This document shows, one piece after another, positions 17,997 through 26,346 of a stretch of 64,000 bases of DNA. The notes beneath the pieces were generated by a model. That model saw nothing but the letters and a program-made list of their open reading frames with translations, did not search any database and was not told where the DNA came from. The translations under genes and the position numbers were made by a program. Position 1 is the stretch's first letter; each line of letters starts with the position of its first letter. The stretch is from Nocardioides anomalus (GTDB taxonomy: Bacteria; Actinomycetota; Actinomycetes; Propionibacteriales; Nocardioidaceae), in assembly GCF_011046535.1 (NCBI RefSeq), contig NZ_CP049257.1:2914001-2978000 (forward strand), read 5' to 3'.

Positions 17997-19796
17997 GTGG
18001 AGGAGCAGGAGTACTGCGACGGCGGAGTGTCGCGCCGCAGCGTGCTGGGGGCCGGCGTCGCCGGTGGTGTGGCGCTCGGCGCCGGTGCGGTCGACCCGGC
18101 GGCGGCCGGCGTGCTGCCCGCCAAGCCGCGCGCCCGCGGCACGACGCTCGCGCAGACGCTGGTCAAGAGCAAGAAGAAGGGCAAGGGCGGCTACCGCAAG
18201 ATCGTCGTCGGCCCCGGTGAGCCCCACCTGGTCCGGCGCGAGCTGGTCCGGGGCACGAAGAAGGGCGAGCGCCGCGGCGCGCGCCGCGGGCTGCTGGCCA
18301 TGGGTCAGCTGACCGACATGCACCTGCTCGACGCCCAGTCGCCCGCGCGGACCGAGTTCCTGGACCGCTTCGACGACCCGGGCTCGCCGTACGCCGTCGT
18401 GCTGCCGTTCCAGGGCGCCTACCGGCCGCAGGAGATGCTCACGGCGCACGTGGCCGACGCGACCATCCGGGCGCTGCGCAAGGTCCGCCGCGGGCCGGTC
18501 ACCGGGCTGCCGCTGGCCTTCACCGTGACCACCGGCGACAACGTCGACAACACCCAGTACAACGAGCTGCGCTGGCAGATCGACCTCCTCGACGGCCAGC
18601 CGGTCCGCCCGGACTCCGGCGACCTGGGCAAGTACGAGGGCGTGGCCGACCAGACGGCGTACGACACCGCCTACTGGCACCCTGACGGCCCGCCGCCGGG
18701 TCAGCCGGACGACACCCGCATCGCGCAGTTCGGCTTCCCGAAGGTGCCGGGGCTGCTCGACACGTGCCGCCAGCCGTTCAAGGCCAAGGGCCTCGGCATG
18801 CCGTGGATCTCGGTCTTCGGCAACCACGACGGGCTCGCGCAGGGCACGGTCCCCTCCAGCCCGGCCATCGCCGCGATCGCGACCGGTGACCGCAAGATCA
18901 CCAACCTGCCGCCCGGGGCCGACGTCGGCGAGCTCGCCGGCCAGCTGGTCAACAACGACCCGAAGGGCCTGCAGACCCTCTTCGGCGGCCCCTCGCGCCA
19001 GGTGAGCGCGGACCCCAACCGCCGGCCGCTCTCGCGCAGCGAGGTGATCGCGGAGTACTTCAAGTCGACCGGCGCCCCGCAGGGCCACGGCTACACCGCG
19101 TGGAACGTCGCGACCGGCAACGCCTACTACACCTTCGGCAAGGGCAAGGTCCGAGGCATTGCCCTCGACACCGTCAACCCGAACGGCGGCTCGGAGGGCT
19201 CGATCGACCAGGCCCAGCTCGCGTGGCTGACCGCCCAGCTCATCAAGGGCAGCCGGCGCTACCTCGACGAGAGCGGGAAGTGGGTCAAGGGCGGCAGCAA
19301 GGACAAGCTGTTCGTGCTGTTCTCCCACCACACCATCGACAGCATGGACAACAACACCGGCCCCGGCCGGGTGCTGGGTCCCCAGGTCCGCGACCTGCTG
19401 CTCCGCTTCCCCAACGTGATCCTCTGGGTCAACGGGCACACCCACCGCAACTCGGTGCTCGCCCACAAGCGCAAGAAGAGCGCCAAGGCCCCCGGCGGCT
19501 TCTGGGAGGTCAACACCGCCTCGCACGTCGACTGGCCCCAGCAGGCGCGCACCGTCGAGCTGGTCGACAACCGCGACGGCACGCTCTCGGTCTTCGGCAC
19601 CATCGTCGACCACGTCGCGCCGCCGGCACCGGCCACCAAGCCGACCTCGCCGATCGAGCTGGCCTCGCTCTCCCGGGAGCTCGCGGCCAACGACTGGCAG
19701 GAGCGCACCCGCATGGAGGACGGCAAGGACGGTCGCCGCGGCGCCGTCGAGGACCGCAACGTCGAGCTCCTGGTGCCCACACCTTTCAAGCTCTGA
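17997..19796 (+). CDS. TIGR03767-type metallophosphoesterase, TAT-exported
   Basis: 599 residues. N-terminal twin-arginine signal (SRRSVLGAGVAGGVALGAG). Calcineurin-like metal ligands appear in order: QLTDMHLLDAQ (D107, H109), TTGDNVDNTQ, FGNHDGLA, LFSHHTID and NGHTHRNS. The long insertion between motifs is typical of the actinobacterial TIGR03767 group. It presumably hydrolyses phosphoesters outside the membrane; the substrate is unknown. GTG 17997 lies 6 nt after GGGAGGAG. Confidence 0.9.
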   Translation: MEEQEYCDGGVSRRSVLGAGVAGGVALGAGAVDPAAAGVLPAKPRARGTTLAQTLVKSKKKGKGGYRKIVVGPGEPHLVRRELVRGTKKGERRGARRGLLAMGQLTDMHLLDAQSPARTEFLDRFDDPGSPYAVVLPFQGAYRPQEMLTAHVADATIRALRKVRRGPVTGLPLAFTVTTGDNVDNTQYNELRWQIDLLDGQPVRPDSGDLGKYEGVADQTAYDTAYWHPDGPPPGQPDDTRIAQFGFPKVPGLLDTCRQPFKAKGLGMPWISVFGNHDGLAQGTVPSSPAIAAIATGDRKITNLPPGADVGELAGQLVNNDPKGLQTLFGGPSRQVSADPNRRPLSRSEVIAEYFKSTGAPQGHGYTAWNVATGNAYYTFGKGKVRGIALDTVNPNGGSEGSIDQAQLAWLTAQLIKGSRRYLDESGKWVKGGSKDKLFVLFSHHTIDSMDNNTGPGRVLGPQVRDLLLRFPNVILWVNGHTHRNSVLAHKRKKSAKAPGGFWEVNTASHVDWPQQARTVELVDNRDGTLSVFGTIVDHVAPPAPATKPTSPIELASLSRELAANDWQERTRMEDGKDGRRGAVEDRNVELLVPTPFKL

Positions 19797-19889
19797 TCCA
19801 GAAAGCTCACGTCCGACGGAACCTCCGGGCGTCCCAGCTGCTCTTGAGTAGGTGAGGACGACCGGAGGGTCCGGACGACGGGAGGCGAC

Positions 19890-20384
19890 GTGGCGCGTGG
19901 GCCGGCCTGGGAGGGCGCCTACTGCGAGTACTTCGCGGCCCGGCGCCATGCCCTCACGCGCACGGCGTACGCCGTCCTGGGCAGCTGGCCGGCGGCCGAG
20001 GACGCCGCGCAGACCACGCTGACCCAGCTCTACGTGCACTGGCCGCGGATCCAGCCGGGCGCGGTCGACGCCTACGCCCGGACGACGCTGGTGCGCACGT
20101 GCCTGCGCATGGCCGGCCGCGGGCGGCGCGAGCTGCCCACCGAGCGGGTGCCGGACGAGCCGGCGCCCAGCGTCGAGCCGTCGGGGCTGCTCGAGGCCCT
20201 GGCCGGGCTCCCGGTCCGCGACCGGGCTGTGCTCGCGCTGCGCTTCCTCGACGACCTCCCCGTCGTCGAGGTCGCCGCCGTGCTCGGCGTGCCCGAGGGC
20301 ACGGTCAAGAGCCAGACCGCCCGCGCGCTGGACCGGCTCCGGTCCGTCCTCACGACCACCCCACCACCGAGGAGGAACCCGTGA
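19890..20384 (+). CDS. SigE-family ECF RNA polymerase sigma factor
   Basis: 164 residues. Region 2: YFAARRHALTRTAYAVLGSW, AEDAAQTTLTQLYVHWPRI; region 4: LPVRDRAVLALRFLDDL, VAAVLGVPEGTVKSQTARAL. This is the short SigE-70 family of Streptomyces-like genomes. GTG 19890 follows GGGAGGCG. Its TGA overlaps the GTG of the next gene (GTGA), which encodes a membrane protein likely to act as its regulator. Confidence 0.9.
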   Translation: MARGPAWEGAYCEYFAARRHALTRTAYAVLGSWPAAEDAAQTTLTQLYVHWPRIQPGAVDAYARTTLVRTCLRMAGRGRRELPTERVPDEPAPSVEPSGLLEALAGLPVRDRAVLALRFLDDLPVVEVAAVLGVPEGTVKSQTARALDRLRSVLTTTPPPRRNP

Positions 20385-21065
20385 CCGAGCAGCAGCTGCG
20401 CGAGGCCCTGACCGACCTGACCGAGAACGTGCCGCGCGTGCCCGACCAGGCGGTGAGCATCCGCGCCGGCCGGCGCCGGCGGCGCACGACCCGGGCCGGC
20501 CTGGCCCTCGCCGCGGCGGCCGTGGTCGGCGCCGGGTCCGTCGGCGTCGGTGCGCTGGTGCGCGACGACCCCGGTCCCTCGGTGGTGCACGACGCGCCGC
20601 CCGCGGCCGGTCCGGCCCCGGCGTCCGGGCCGGGCGACTTCGTGCCGGGCACGGACACCGACGAACAGCTGGCGGCCGCCGTGGCCGCGGCCCTCCCCCT
20701 CGCTGCCCACGCCCGACGACGTCTACCCCAGCGACGGCCAGACCGCCGGGCCGCTGCCCGACGCCGACTTCGCCGCCGCCCAGGACTGGCAGGCCGCCTA
20801 CACCGTGGGCGCCGAGCAGGTCCTGGTCATGGTCAGCTCCCCCGCCGAGCCGTTCGCGTGCCCGCAGTGCGTGGAGCAGCAGGTGCCGGGCGGCACGCTG
20901 CACGAGCAGGTCTACACCTCCGGCGGGCTGACCTGGCGCGGCGTGTGGCTGGTGCGCCCGGACGGCTTCGTGACGGCCGTGCTCGACGGCGCCCCGCGCA
21001 AGGGGTGGACCCTGGACGAGGCCGCGGTGCGGACGCTGCTGCAGGACCCGCGGCTGGTGTTCTAG
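20381..21065 (+). pseudogene. Single-pass membrane protein paired with the sigma factor, frameshifted
   Basis: The gene starts at GTG 20381 (TEQQLREALTDLTENVP), has a basic stretch (RAGRRRRRTTRAG) and one membrane helix (LALAAAAVVGAGSVGVGAL). The frame breaks at a five-C run (20695-20699). In the next frame the sequence continues normally (SLPTPDDVYPSDGQ to DPRLVF, TAG at 21065). Removing one C restores a 227-residue protein. Position and topology suggest an anti-sigma-like partner; no zinc motif is seen. The 3' end overlaps the convergent SDR gene by 4 bp. Sequencing error and real mutation are both possible. Confidence 0.7.
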
Positions 21066-21736
21066 CGGGGCCGGATCGTGAGGTCGCTGACCGTGGCGTC
21101 CGCCGGCAGGTCGAGCACGTGCAGGACGGCGTCCACGACGGTCGCGGGGTCGATCCACGCGGCGGCGTCGTAGTCCTTGCCCTCCTGGCGGTGCACCTCC
21201 TGCTGCATCGGCGTGGCGGTGCGTCCGGGGTAGACCGAGGAGACGCGCACTCCGTGCTCCTGCTCCTCGGCGCGCAGGGCGTCGGCCAGGGCGCGCAGGC
21301 CGTGCTTGGAGGCGGCGTACGCCGACCACTGCGGGTGGGCGAACAGGCCGGCCCCGGAGTTCACGAAGACCACCGTGCCGCGGGCCGCGCGCAGGGCCGG
21401 GAGCGCGAGCCGGGTCAGCACGGCGGGCGCCAGCAGGTTGACGACGAGCTGCTCGTGCCAGTCGTCGGCGGTCAGCTCGGCGACCGGGCCGAGCTGGACG
21501 ACGCCGGCTGCGTGCACGACCGAGTCCAGCGACGCGGGCAGCTCGAGCCGGTCGAGCGCGGCCGGGTCGGCCAGGTCGGCGACGAGCACGGTGGCGCCCG
21601 GCAGGTCCGCGCGGAGGTCGTGGGCGCGCTCCTGGTTGCGTGCGGTCAGCACCAGCGCGTCGCCGCGCTCGAGCAGCCGCTCGGCCAGGGCCGCCCCGAT
21701 GCCCGAGCCGGCGCCGGTGAGCAGGTGGGTGGCCAT
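21062..21736 (-). CDS. Short-chain dehydrogenase/reductase
   Basis: 224 residues, classical SDR. THLLTGAGSGIGAALAERLL is the TGxxxGIG cofactor loop, VHAAGVV the NAG-like motif, and FVNSGAGLFAHPQWSAYAAS with KHG gives the Ser-Tyr-Lys active site (YAASK). Start ATG 21736 shares its A with the stop of the upstream MDR gene (TGATG), so the two are translationally coupled. Substrate unknown. Confidence 0.9.
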   Translation of the reverse strand: MATHLLTGAGSGIGAALAERLLERGDALVLTARNQERAHDLRADLPGATVLVADLADPAALDRLELPASLDSVVHAAGVVQLGPVAELTADDWHEQLVVNLLAPAVLTRLALPALRAARGTVVFVNSGAGLFAHPQWSAYAASKHGLRALADALRAEEQEHGVRVSSVYPGRTATPMQQEVHRQEGKDYDAAAWIDPATVVDAVLHVLDLPADATVSDLTIRPR

Positions 21737-22704
21737 CAGCGGGTGAAGACGACCTTGCCGAACAGGTCGCCCTCCGCCATGGCCGCGAAGCCGTCGCGCG
21801 CGTCGGCGAAGGGCAGCTCGCGGTCGATGAGCGGCTTGGTGCCGGTCGCGTCGAGGAAGCGGGTCAGCGCGGCCAGCTCGTCGCGGGTGCCCATGGTCGA
21901 GCCGATGACCGAGAGCTGCAGGAAGAAGGTGCGCGTGAGCTCGGCGTCGTCGAGGTCCGGGCCGGACGTCGTGCCGCTGGTGACGATGCGACCGCCGGGC
22001 CGCAGCGAGCGCACCGAGTGCGACCACGTGGCCTTGCCGACCGTCTCGATGACCGCGTCCACCTTGTCGGGCAGCCGGACGCCGCTCTCGTAGGCCTCGT
22101 GCGCGCCGATCTCGAGGGCCCTGGCCCGCTTGGCCTCGTCGCGGCTGGTGACCAGGACCCGCAGGCCCGCCGCCCGGCCGAGCACGATCGCCGCGCTGGC
22201 CACGCCGCCGCCGGCGCCCTGGACCAGGACCGTCTCGCCCGGGCGCAGCTCGCCGCGGGTGAACAGCATCCGGTACGCCGTGAGCCACGCCGTGGGCAGG
22301 CACGCCGCCTCGGCGAAGGACAGCGAGGCCGGCTTGGGCACCACGTTGCGCCGGGGCACCGCCACCCGCTCGGCCATCGAGCCCTGGTGGCGCTCGGAGA
22401 GCAGCGAGCGCAACGGGTCGAAGGTCTCGTCGCCCTCCCAGCCCGGGCTGCTGATGACGCCGTGCACCACGACCTCGTTGCCGTCCTCGTCGAGGCCGGC
22501 CGCGTCGGTGCCGAGGATCATCGGCAGCTGCTCCGGCTTGAGGCCGACGCCGCGCAGCGAGAACAGGTCGTGGTGGTTGAGCGAAGCCGCCTTGACCTCG
22601 ATCGTCGTCCACCCGTCCGGCACCTCGGGCTCGGGCCGCTCGCCGACCACCAGGCCGTCGAGCGGGTTGTCGCGGTCGAAGGACTCGGCGTAGACGGCTT
22701 GCAC
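21736..22704 (-). CDS. MDR superfamily zinc-type alcohol dehydrogenase / quinone reductase
   Basis: 322 residues. GroES-like domain: AASLNHHDLFSLRGVG, ILGTDAAGLDEDGNEVVVHG; Rossmann domain: VLVQGAGGGVASAAIVLGRA. The structural-zinc Cys cluster is missing, so it is a zinc-independent quinone-reductase-like member. ATG 22704. First gene of the MDR-SDR pair; the substrate is unknown. Confidence 0.88.
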   Translation of the reverse strand: MQAVYAESFDRDNPLDGLVVGERPEPEVPDGWTTIEVKAASLNHHDLFSLRGVGLKPEQLPMILGTDAAGLDEDGNEVVVHGVISSPGWEGDETFDPLRSLLSERHQGSMAERVAVPRRNVVPKPASLSFAEAACLPTAWLTAYRMLFTRGELRPGETVLVQGAGGGVASAAIVLGRAAGLRVLVTSRDEAKRARALEIGAHEAYESGVRLPDKVDAVIETVGKATWSHSVRSLRPGGRIVTSGTTSGPDLDDAELTRTFFLQLSVIGSTMGTRDELAALTRFLDATGTKPLIDRELPFADARDGFAAMAEGDLFGKVVFTR

Positions 22705-22714
22705 GCCTCCGACT

Positions 22715-23893
22715 CTAGAGTCGCGCCACCCCGTCGCGGCGGGCGGCCTCGGCCACGGCGCCGGAGACCGCCGGGCCGACGCGCGGGTCGAACGGCGAGG
22801 GCACGATCAGCTCCTCGGACAGGTCGTCGCCGACGAGGTCGGCCAGCGCGGTGGCGGCGGCGAGCTTCATGCCCTCGGTGATCGCGGTGGCGTGCACGTC
22901 GAAGGCCCCGCGGAAGATGCCGGGGAAGGCCAGCACGTTGTTGATCTGGTTGGGGAAGTCCGAGCGGCCGGTGGCGACGATGCGGGCGTACTTGTGCGCG
23001 ACGTCGGGGTGGACCTCGGGGTCGGGGTTGGCCAGCCCGAAGATGATCGACTCCGGCGCCATGCGTGCGACGTCCTCCTCCGGCACGGTGCCGCCGGAGA
23101 CGCCGATGTAGACGTCGGCGCCCTCGAGGACGTCGGCCAGGCTGCCGGAACGACCGGTCTGGTCGGCGGTGAGGACGGCGAGCGCGCGCTTGACCGGCGT
23201 GAGGTCGCCGCGGGAGGAGTGCAGGACGCCCTTGCGGTCGGTGACGGCCAGGTCGCGGATGCCGGCCTCGAGCAGGATCTTGGCCACCGCGACGCCCGCC
23301 GCGCCGGCCCCGGAGATGACCACGCGGGTGGTGGCCGGGTCGCGGCCGGTGAGCTTGAGGGCGTTCTGGAGCGCGGCCAGGGCGACGACGGCCGTGCCGT
23401 GCTGGTCGTCGTGGAAGACGGGGATGTCCAGGCGTTCCTTGAGCCGGTCCTCGATCTCGAAGCAGCGGGGCGCGGAGATGTCCTCGAGGTTGATCCCGCC
23501 GAACGACGGCGCGAGCCGCGCGACGGTCTCGATGATCTCCTCGACGTCGGTGGTGTCCAGGCAGATCGGCACGGCGTCGACGCCGCCGAAGGACTTGAAC
23601 AGCACCGCCTTGCCCTCCATCACCGGCATCGCGGCGGCGGGCCCGATGTCGCCGAGGCCGAGCACCGCCGTGCCGTCGGTGACGACCGCGACCACGTTGG
23701 GGATCCAGGTGTAGTGCCGTGCCAGCTCGGGCTGCTCGGCGATCGCCGTGCACACCCGCGCGACGCCCGGGGTGTAGGCCATCGAGAGGTCCTCGCGGCT
23801 GCCGACGCCGACCGTGGAGCGGACCTCCATCTTGCCACCGACGTGGAGGTCGAAGACCGGGTCGCCGGCGAGGGGATGGGTCGGTTCAGCCAC
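22715..23893 (-). CDS. NAD(P)-dependent malic enzyme
   Basis: 392 residues, the short bacterial form. Motifs: SMAYTPGVARVC, TDGTAVLGLGDIGPAAAMPV, EDISAPRCFEIED with metal ligands, PVFHDDQHGTAVVALAALQN, VISGAGAAGVAVAKIL (nucleotide loop), FGLANPDPEV and NQINNVLAFPG. It decarboxylates malate to pyruvate. GTG 23893 is within 8 bp of the sodX stop (23886), so the gene is transcribed together with or just after sodX. Confidence 0.93.
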   Translation of the reverse strand: MAEPTHPLAGDPVFDLHVGGKMEVRSTVGVGSREDLSMAYTPGVARVCTAIAEQPELARHYTWIPNVVAVVTDGTAVLGLGDIGPAAAMPVMEGKAVLFKSFGGVDAVPICLDTTDVEEIIETVARLAPSFGGINLEDISAPRCFEIEDRLKERLDIPVFHDDQHGTAVVALAALQNALKLTGRDPATTRVVISGAGAAGVAVAKILLEAGIRDLAVTDRKGVLHSSRGDLTPVKRALAVLTADQTGRSGSLADVLEGADVYIGVSGGTVPEEDVARMAPESIIFGLANPDPEVHPDVAHKYARIVATGRSDFPNQINNVLAFPGIFRGAFDVHATAITEGMKLAAATALADLVGDDLSEELIVPSPFDPRVGPAVSGAVAEAARRDGVARL

Positions 23894-24266
23894 GCCGCGA
23901 GTTTGGCACAGCGCGTCGGCGCCCCGGCGGCCAGATCCGCCTGACGACCACGGCCACCACGTCGGCCTCGGCGACGGCACCGAAGGTCCGGGAGTCGGTG
24001 CCGTGCTCGGGGTCGTCGCTGGTCAGCCACCAGCCGGGCTCGCCGAGGTCCGTCGTACGACGGGCGGTGGCGCGCTTCACGCCGAGCCCGCGCCCCGGCA
24101 GCCGGGCGACCACGCGGTCGCCCTCGCGGGGCGTCGCGCGGTGGTCCACGAGCAACCGGTCGCCGGCGCGCAGCCCGGGTCGCATGGAGTCCCCGCGGAC
24201 CACCGCGAACCCCCACCGCGGTGTCGACGGCCGGCCCTCGGGTACCGGTCCACGGCTGCGCGACAC
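23886..24266 (-). CDS. sodX: Nickel superoxide dismutase maturation protease
   Basis: 126 residues, S24/S26 peptidase fold. VVRGDSMRPGLRAGDRLLVD carries the nucleophile Ser27, and LGVKRATARR carries the general base Lys64; EPGWWLTSDDPEHGTDSRTF is the conserved late strand. It cleaves the SodN propeptide to expose the His that coordinates nickel. GTG 24266 is the best in-frame start. Divergent from sodN, the standard actinobacterial arrangement. Its 3' end overlaps the malic enzyme start by 8 bp. Confidence 0.9.
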   Translation of the reverse strand: MSRSRGPVPEGRPSTPRWGFAVVRGDSMRPGLRAGDRLLVDHRATPREGDRVVARLPGRGLGVKRATARRTTDLGEPGWWLTSDDPEHGTDSRTFGAVAEADVVAVVVRRIWPPGRRRAVPNSRRG

Positions 24267-24281
24267 GCGGAGTAGTGTCGC
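24260..24281. promoter_or_regulatory. Palindrome in the sodX-sodN divergent region
   Basis: Perfect 7-bp arms GCGACAC and GTGTCGC with an 8-bp spacer, overlapping the sodX start and 46 bp before sodN. A second GACAC occurs near 24298. A metalloregulator (Nur-type) site is possible, but the sequence does not clearly match a known Nur consensus. Confidence 0.4.
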
Positions 24282-24326
24282 AAGCCCACGACGTACGACA
24301 CCGATCTGACCACCGGAAGGACCAGC

Positions 24327-24728
24327 ATGTTCCGACGCCTGTTCGCGCCCACCATCGAGGTCTCGGCCCACTGCGACCTGCCGTGCGGCGTCTACGACCC
24401 CGCGCAGGCCCGCATCGAGGCCCAGTCCGTCCTCGAGATCTGCAAGAAGGTCGAGGGCAACGACGACCCCGACTTCCGCACCCGGGCCATCATCATCAAG
24501 GAGCAGCGCTCCGAGCTCGTCAAGCACCACCTGTGGGTGCTGTGGACCGACTACTTCAAGCCGCCGCACTTCGAGAAGTACCCCGAGCTCCACACCCTGG
24601 TGAACGAGGCCACCAAGCTCGCCGGGGCCAGCGGCACCAAGGGTGCGCTCGACGCCGGCAAGGCCCAGGAGCTGCTCGACAAGATCGACGAGATCGACCG
24701 GATCTTCAAGGAGACCAAGCAGGGCTGA
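24327..24728 (+). CDS. sodN: Nickel-containing superoxide dismutase
   Basis: 133 residues. A 14-residue propeptide (MFRRLFAPTIEVSA) precedes the nickel hook HCDLPCGVYDP (H15, C16, C20 and Y23 of the precursor; H1, C2, C6 and Y9 after cleavage). The rest is a four-helix bundle typical of Ni-SOD (RTRAIIIKEQRSELVKHHLW, TDYFKPPHFEKYPELH). It disproportionates superoxide in the cytoplasm as a hexamer. ATG 24327 follows GGAAGGA. Followed by a strong terminator. Confidence 0.97.
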   Translation: MFRRLFAPTIEVSAHCDLPCGVYDPAQARIEAQSVLEICKKVEGNDDPDFRTRAIIIKEQRSELVKHHLWVLWTDYFKPPHFEKYPELHTLVNEATKLAGASGTKGALDAGKAQELLDKIDEIDRIFKETKQG

Positions 24729-24749
24729 GCCCCGCTCCCGCTCCGCCCG

Positions 24750-24784
24750 CGACGGGCCCGACCACCTCGTGGTCGGGCCCGTCG
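24750..24784 (+). terminator. Intrinsic terminator of sodN
   Basis: A perfect 16-bp stem (24750-24765 with 24769-24784) and CTC loop, 21 bp after the sodN stop. Among the strongest hairpins in the window. Confidence 0.88.
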
Positions 24785-24896
24785 CCTGCGTCCGGGCGGT
24801 TTCGGGAACCGGGCGGACGGGCACACCGTCAGACAGGCGGACCTGACGGGTCGATGTGGTGTCGCTCACCCCGAAGGGTGAATTGTGAACCACCAG

Positions 24897-24922
24897 GTTT
24901 CCGCGCCGTCCCCGCAGGGGTA
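24897..24922 (+). promoter_or_regulatory. SigF/SigB-type promoter before the first SigB/F-family sigma gene
   Basis: GTTT at 24897 and GGGTA at 24918 are separated by 17 bp, matching the GTTT-N15/17-GGGTA pattern of mycobacterial SigF and related group 3 sigma factors. The -10 lies only about 11 bp before ATG 24934, so the transcript would be nearly leaderless. Assignment is from sequence alone. Confidence 0.7.
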
Positions 24923-24933
24923 GGTGGCCGCCC

Positions 24934-25728
24934 ATGACGATCTCGGCGATTGACGAAGCTCCCTCGCGAGCAGTACGCCGCGAGGAGACCGCTCGACTCC
25001 TGCAGGAGGCGAGCGAGCTCGAGGGCACCGCGCGTGACCAGGTGATCGACCAGGTCATCGTGCTGAACATCGGCGTCGCGCACGCCATCGCGCACCGCTA
25101 CCGCAACCGCTCCGTCCCGGTCGAGGACCTGGAGCAGGTGGCCTGCATGGCGCTGGTGCGTGCGGCGCACAAGTTCGACGTCTCCCAGGAGCGCGACTTC
25201 CTGACCTACGCCGTGCCGACGATCTCCGGTGAGATCAAGCGGCACTTCCGCGACCAGGGCTGGACCATCCGCCCGCCGCGGCGCGTGCAGGAGATCCAGT
25301 CCAAGGTCATCCACGCCTACCACCGCGGCGAGGAGCACGGCGCCCCTCCCTCGGCGGAGCGGATCGCCGAGCAGCTCGACCTTCCGGTGCAGGACGTCTC
25401 CGAGGCCCTGCAGGCCGAGGGCTGCTTCCGCCCGGTCTCTCTCGACGTGCCGGTCACCGAGGACGGCCGCCCGGCCATCGACCAGCTGGCCTCCGACGAG
25501 GACGGCGACGAGCGCGCCCTCGAGGCCCGGCTCATGCTCGGGCCCGCGGTGCGTCACCTGAGCCCGCGCGACCGCAAGATCCTGCACATGCGCTTCGTGG
25601 AGGACAAGACCCAGCAGGAGATCGGCAACGAGCTCGGGGTCACCCAGATGCAGGCCTCGCGCCTGCTCAAGCGGATCCTCGACCAGCTCCGCACCGAGCT
25701 GGGTGCGGGCGACGCCGTCGCCTCCTGA
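24934..25728 (+). CDS. SigB/SigF/SigG-family RNA polymerase sigma factor
   Basis: 264 residues with regions 2 (RYRNRSVPVEDLEQVACMAL, FDVSQERDFLTYAVPTISGE), 3 (SAERIAEQLDLPVQDVSEAL) and 4 (LSPRDRKILHMRFVED, EIGNELGVTQMQASRLLKRI). Group 3 general-stress sigma factor. It has no adjacent anti-sigma gene, unlike the second copy at 26771. A SigF-type promoter overlaps its leader, implying control by itself or its paralogue. Confidence 0.92.
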   Translation: MTISAIDEAPSRAVRREETARLLQEASELEGTARDQVIDQVIVLNIGVAHAIAHRYRNRSVPVEDLEQVACMALVRAAHKFDVSQERDFLTYAVPTISGEIKRHFRDQGWTIRPPRRVQEIQSKVIHAYHRGEEHGAPPSAERIAEQLDLPVQDVSEALQAEGCFRPVSLDVPVTEDGRPAIDQLASDEDGDERALEARLMLGPAVRHLSPRDRKILHMRFVEDKTQQEIGNELGVTQMQASRLLKRILDQLRTELGAGDAVAS

Positions 25729-25797
25729 CGGGGCCCGGCACCACCCGGAACCACGCAGATCGCTCGCCTGGCCCCACGCAGCGCCCCGCAGCTCCGC

Positions 25798-25827
25798 GGC
25801 GCCCCTGGTCCTGTGACCGGGGGCGTC
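25798..25827 (+). terminator. Terminator after the first SigB/F-family sigma gene
   Basis: Thirteen-base arms (25798-25810 and 25815-25827) with two non-Watson-Crick positions and a CTGT loop. It lies in the 173-bp gap before the small unknown gene; the rest of that gap shows nothing recognisable. Confidence 0.6.
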
Positions 25828-25901
25828 GTGCTGTGTCCGGGCCTGCGGGACCGGCCCGACGGGCCTGAGACGGTGCATGAACCGCGGCGCGGTCGGGAAC
25901 C

Positions 25902-26192
25902 GTGGAGGCACCGACGTATCTGGGGCAGACGACACGGGAAGAAGTGGTTGAGGTGCCGCACGAGCGGGAGCTCGGGGAGCTGATCGACCAGCTGGGCGTC
26001 ACGCAGCAGATCGACCCCGACGAGAAGGTGTGCGGCGCGGTCGTGCTGCTCACGGTGGAGGAACCGGACGGTCACCTGTCGCTGCGCTGCGCGTGGTCCG
26101 ACGGCATGACCTGGATCGAGCGGATCGGGCTCCTGCGGGCCGCCGAGCGGGCGGAGCTGCCCGCGGACGGCGCGCACGACTGGCGCGTCTGA
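25902..26192 (+). CDS. Small acidic protein of unknown function
   Basis: Up to 96 residues, acidic: VPHERELGELIDQLGVTQQI, DEKVCGAVVLLTVEEPDG, LSLRCAWSDGMTWIERIGL, LRAAERAELPADG. Start uncertain: GTG 25902 (longest), 25944 or 25953; the last is about 10 nt after GGGAAGAA. No family recognised. It sits between two SigB/F-type sigma genes, so a role in that regulatory locus is possible but unproven. Confidence 0.6.
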   Translation: MEAPTYLGQTTREEVVEVPHERELGELIDQLGVTQQIDPDEKVCGAVVLLTVEEPDGHLSLRCAWSDGMTWIERIGLLRAAERAELPADGAHDWRV

Positions 26193-26257
26193 GAGCGGTC
26201 CCCGACCGCCTCGGAGCGGCGCACGGCGCAGCGGTCCGGACCGGGAGGACGTCCGGT

Positions 26258-26282
26258 GTTTCGGCGGCGGCGCGCGCGGGTA
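26258..26282 (+). promoter_or_regulatory. SigF/SigB-type promoter of the anti-sigma/sigma operon
   Basis: GTTT at 26258 and GGGTA at 26278 with a 16-bp spacer, 64 bp before the anti-sigma start. The same pattern precedes the sigma gene at 24934. Suggests positive autoregulation of this operon. Confidence 0.7.
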
Positions 26283-26346
26283 GCGCCTCGGATGACCGGC
26301 GGACACGGTCTACGCTCCACCCACGACCCCACCCGGAGGACTGAGG

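Noticed and set aside
24799..24823. Third SigF-type promoter (GTTT-N16-GGGCA)
   Set aside because: The -10 has C instead of T at the key position, and it follows the sodN terminator without a well-placed gene.
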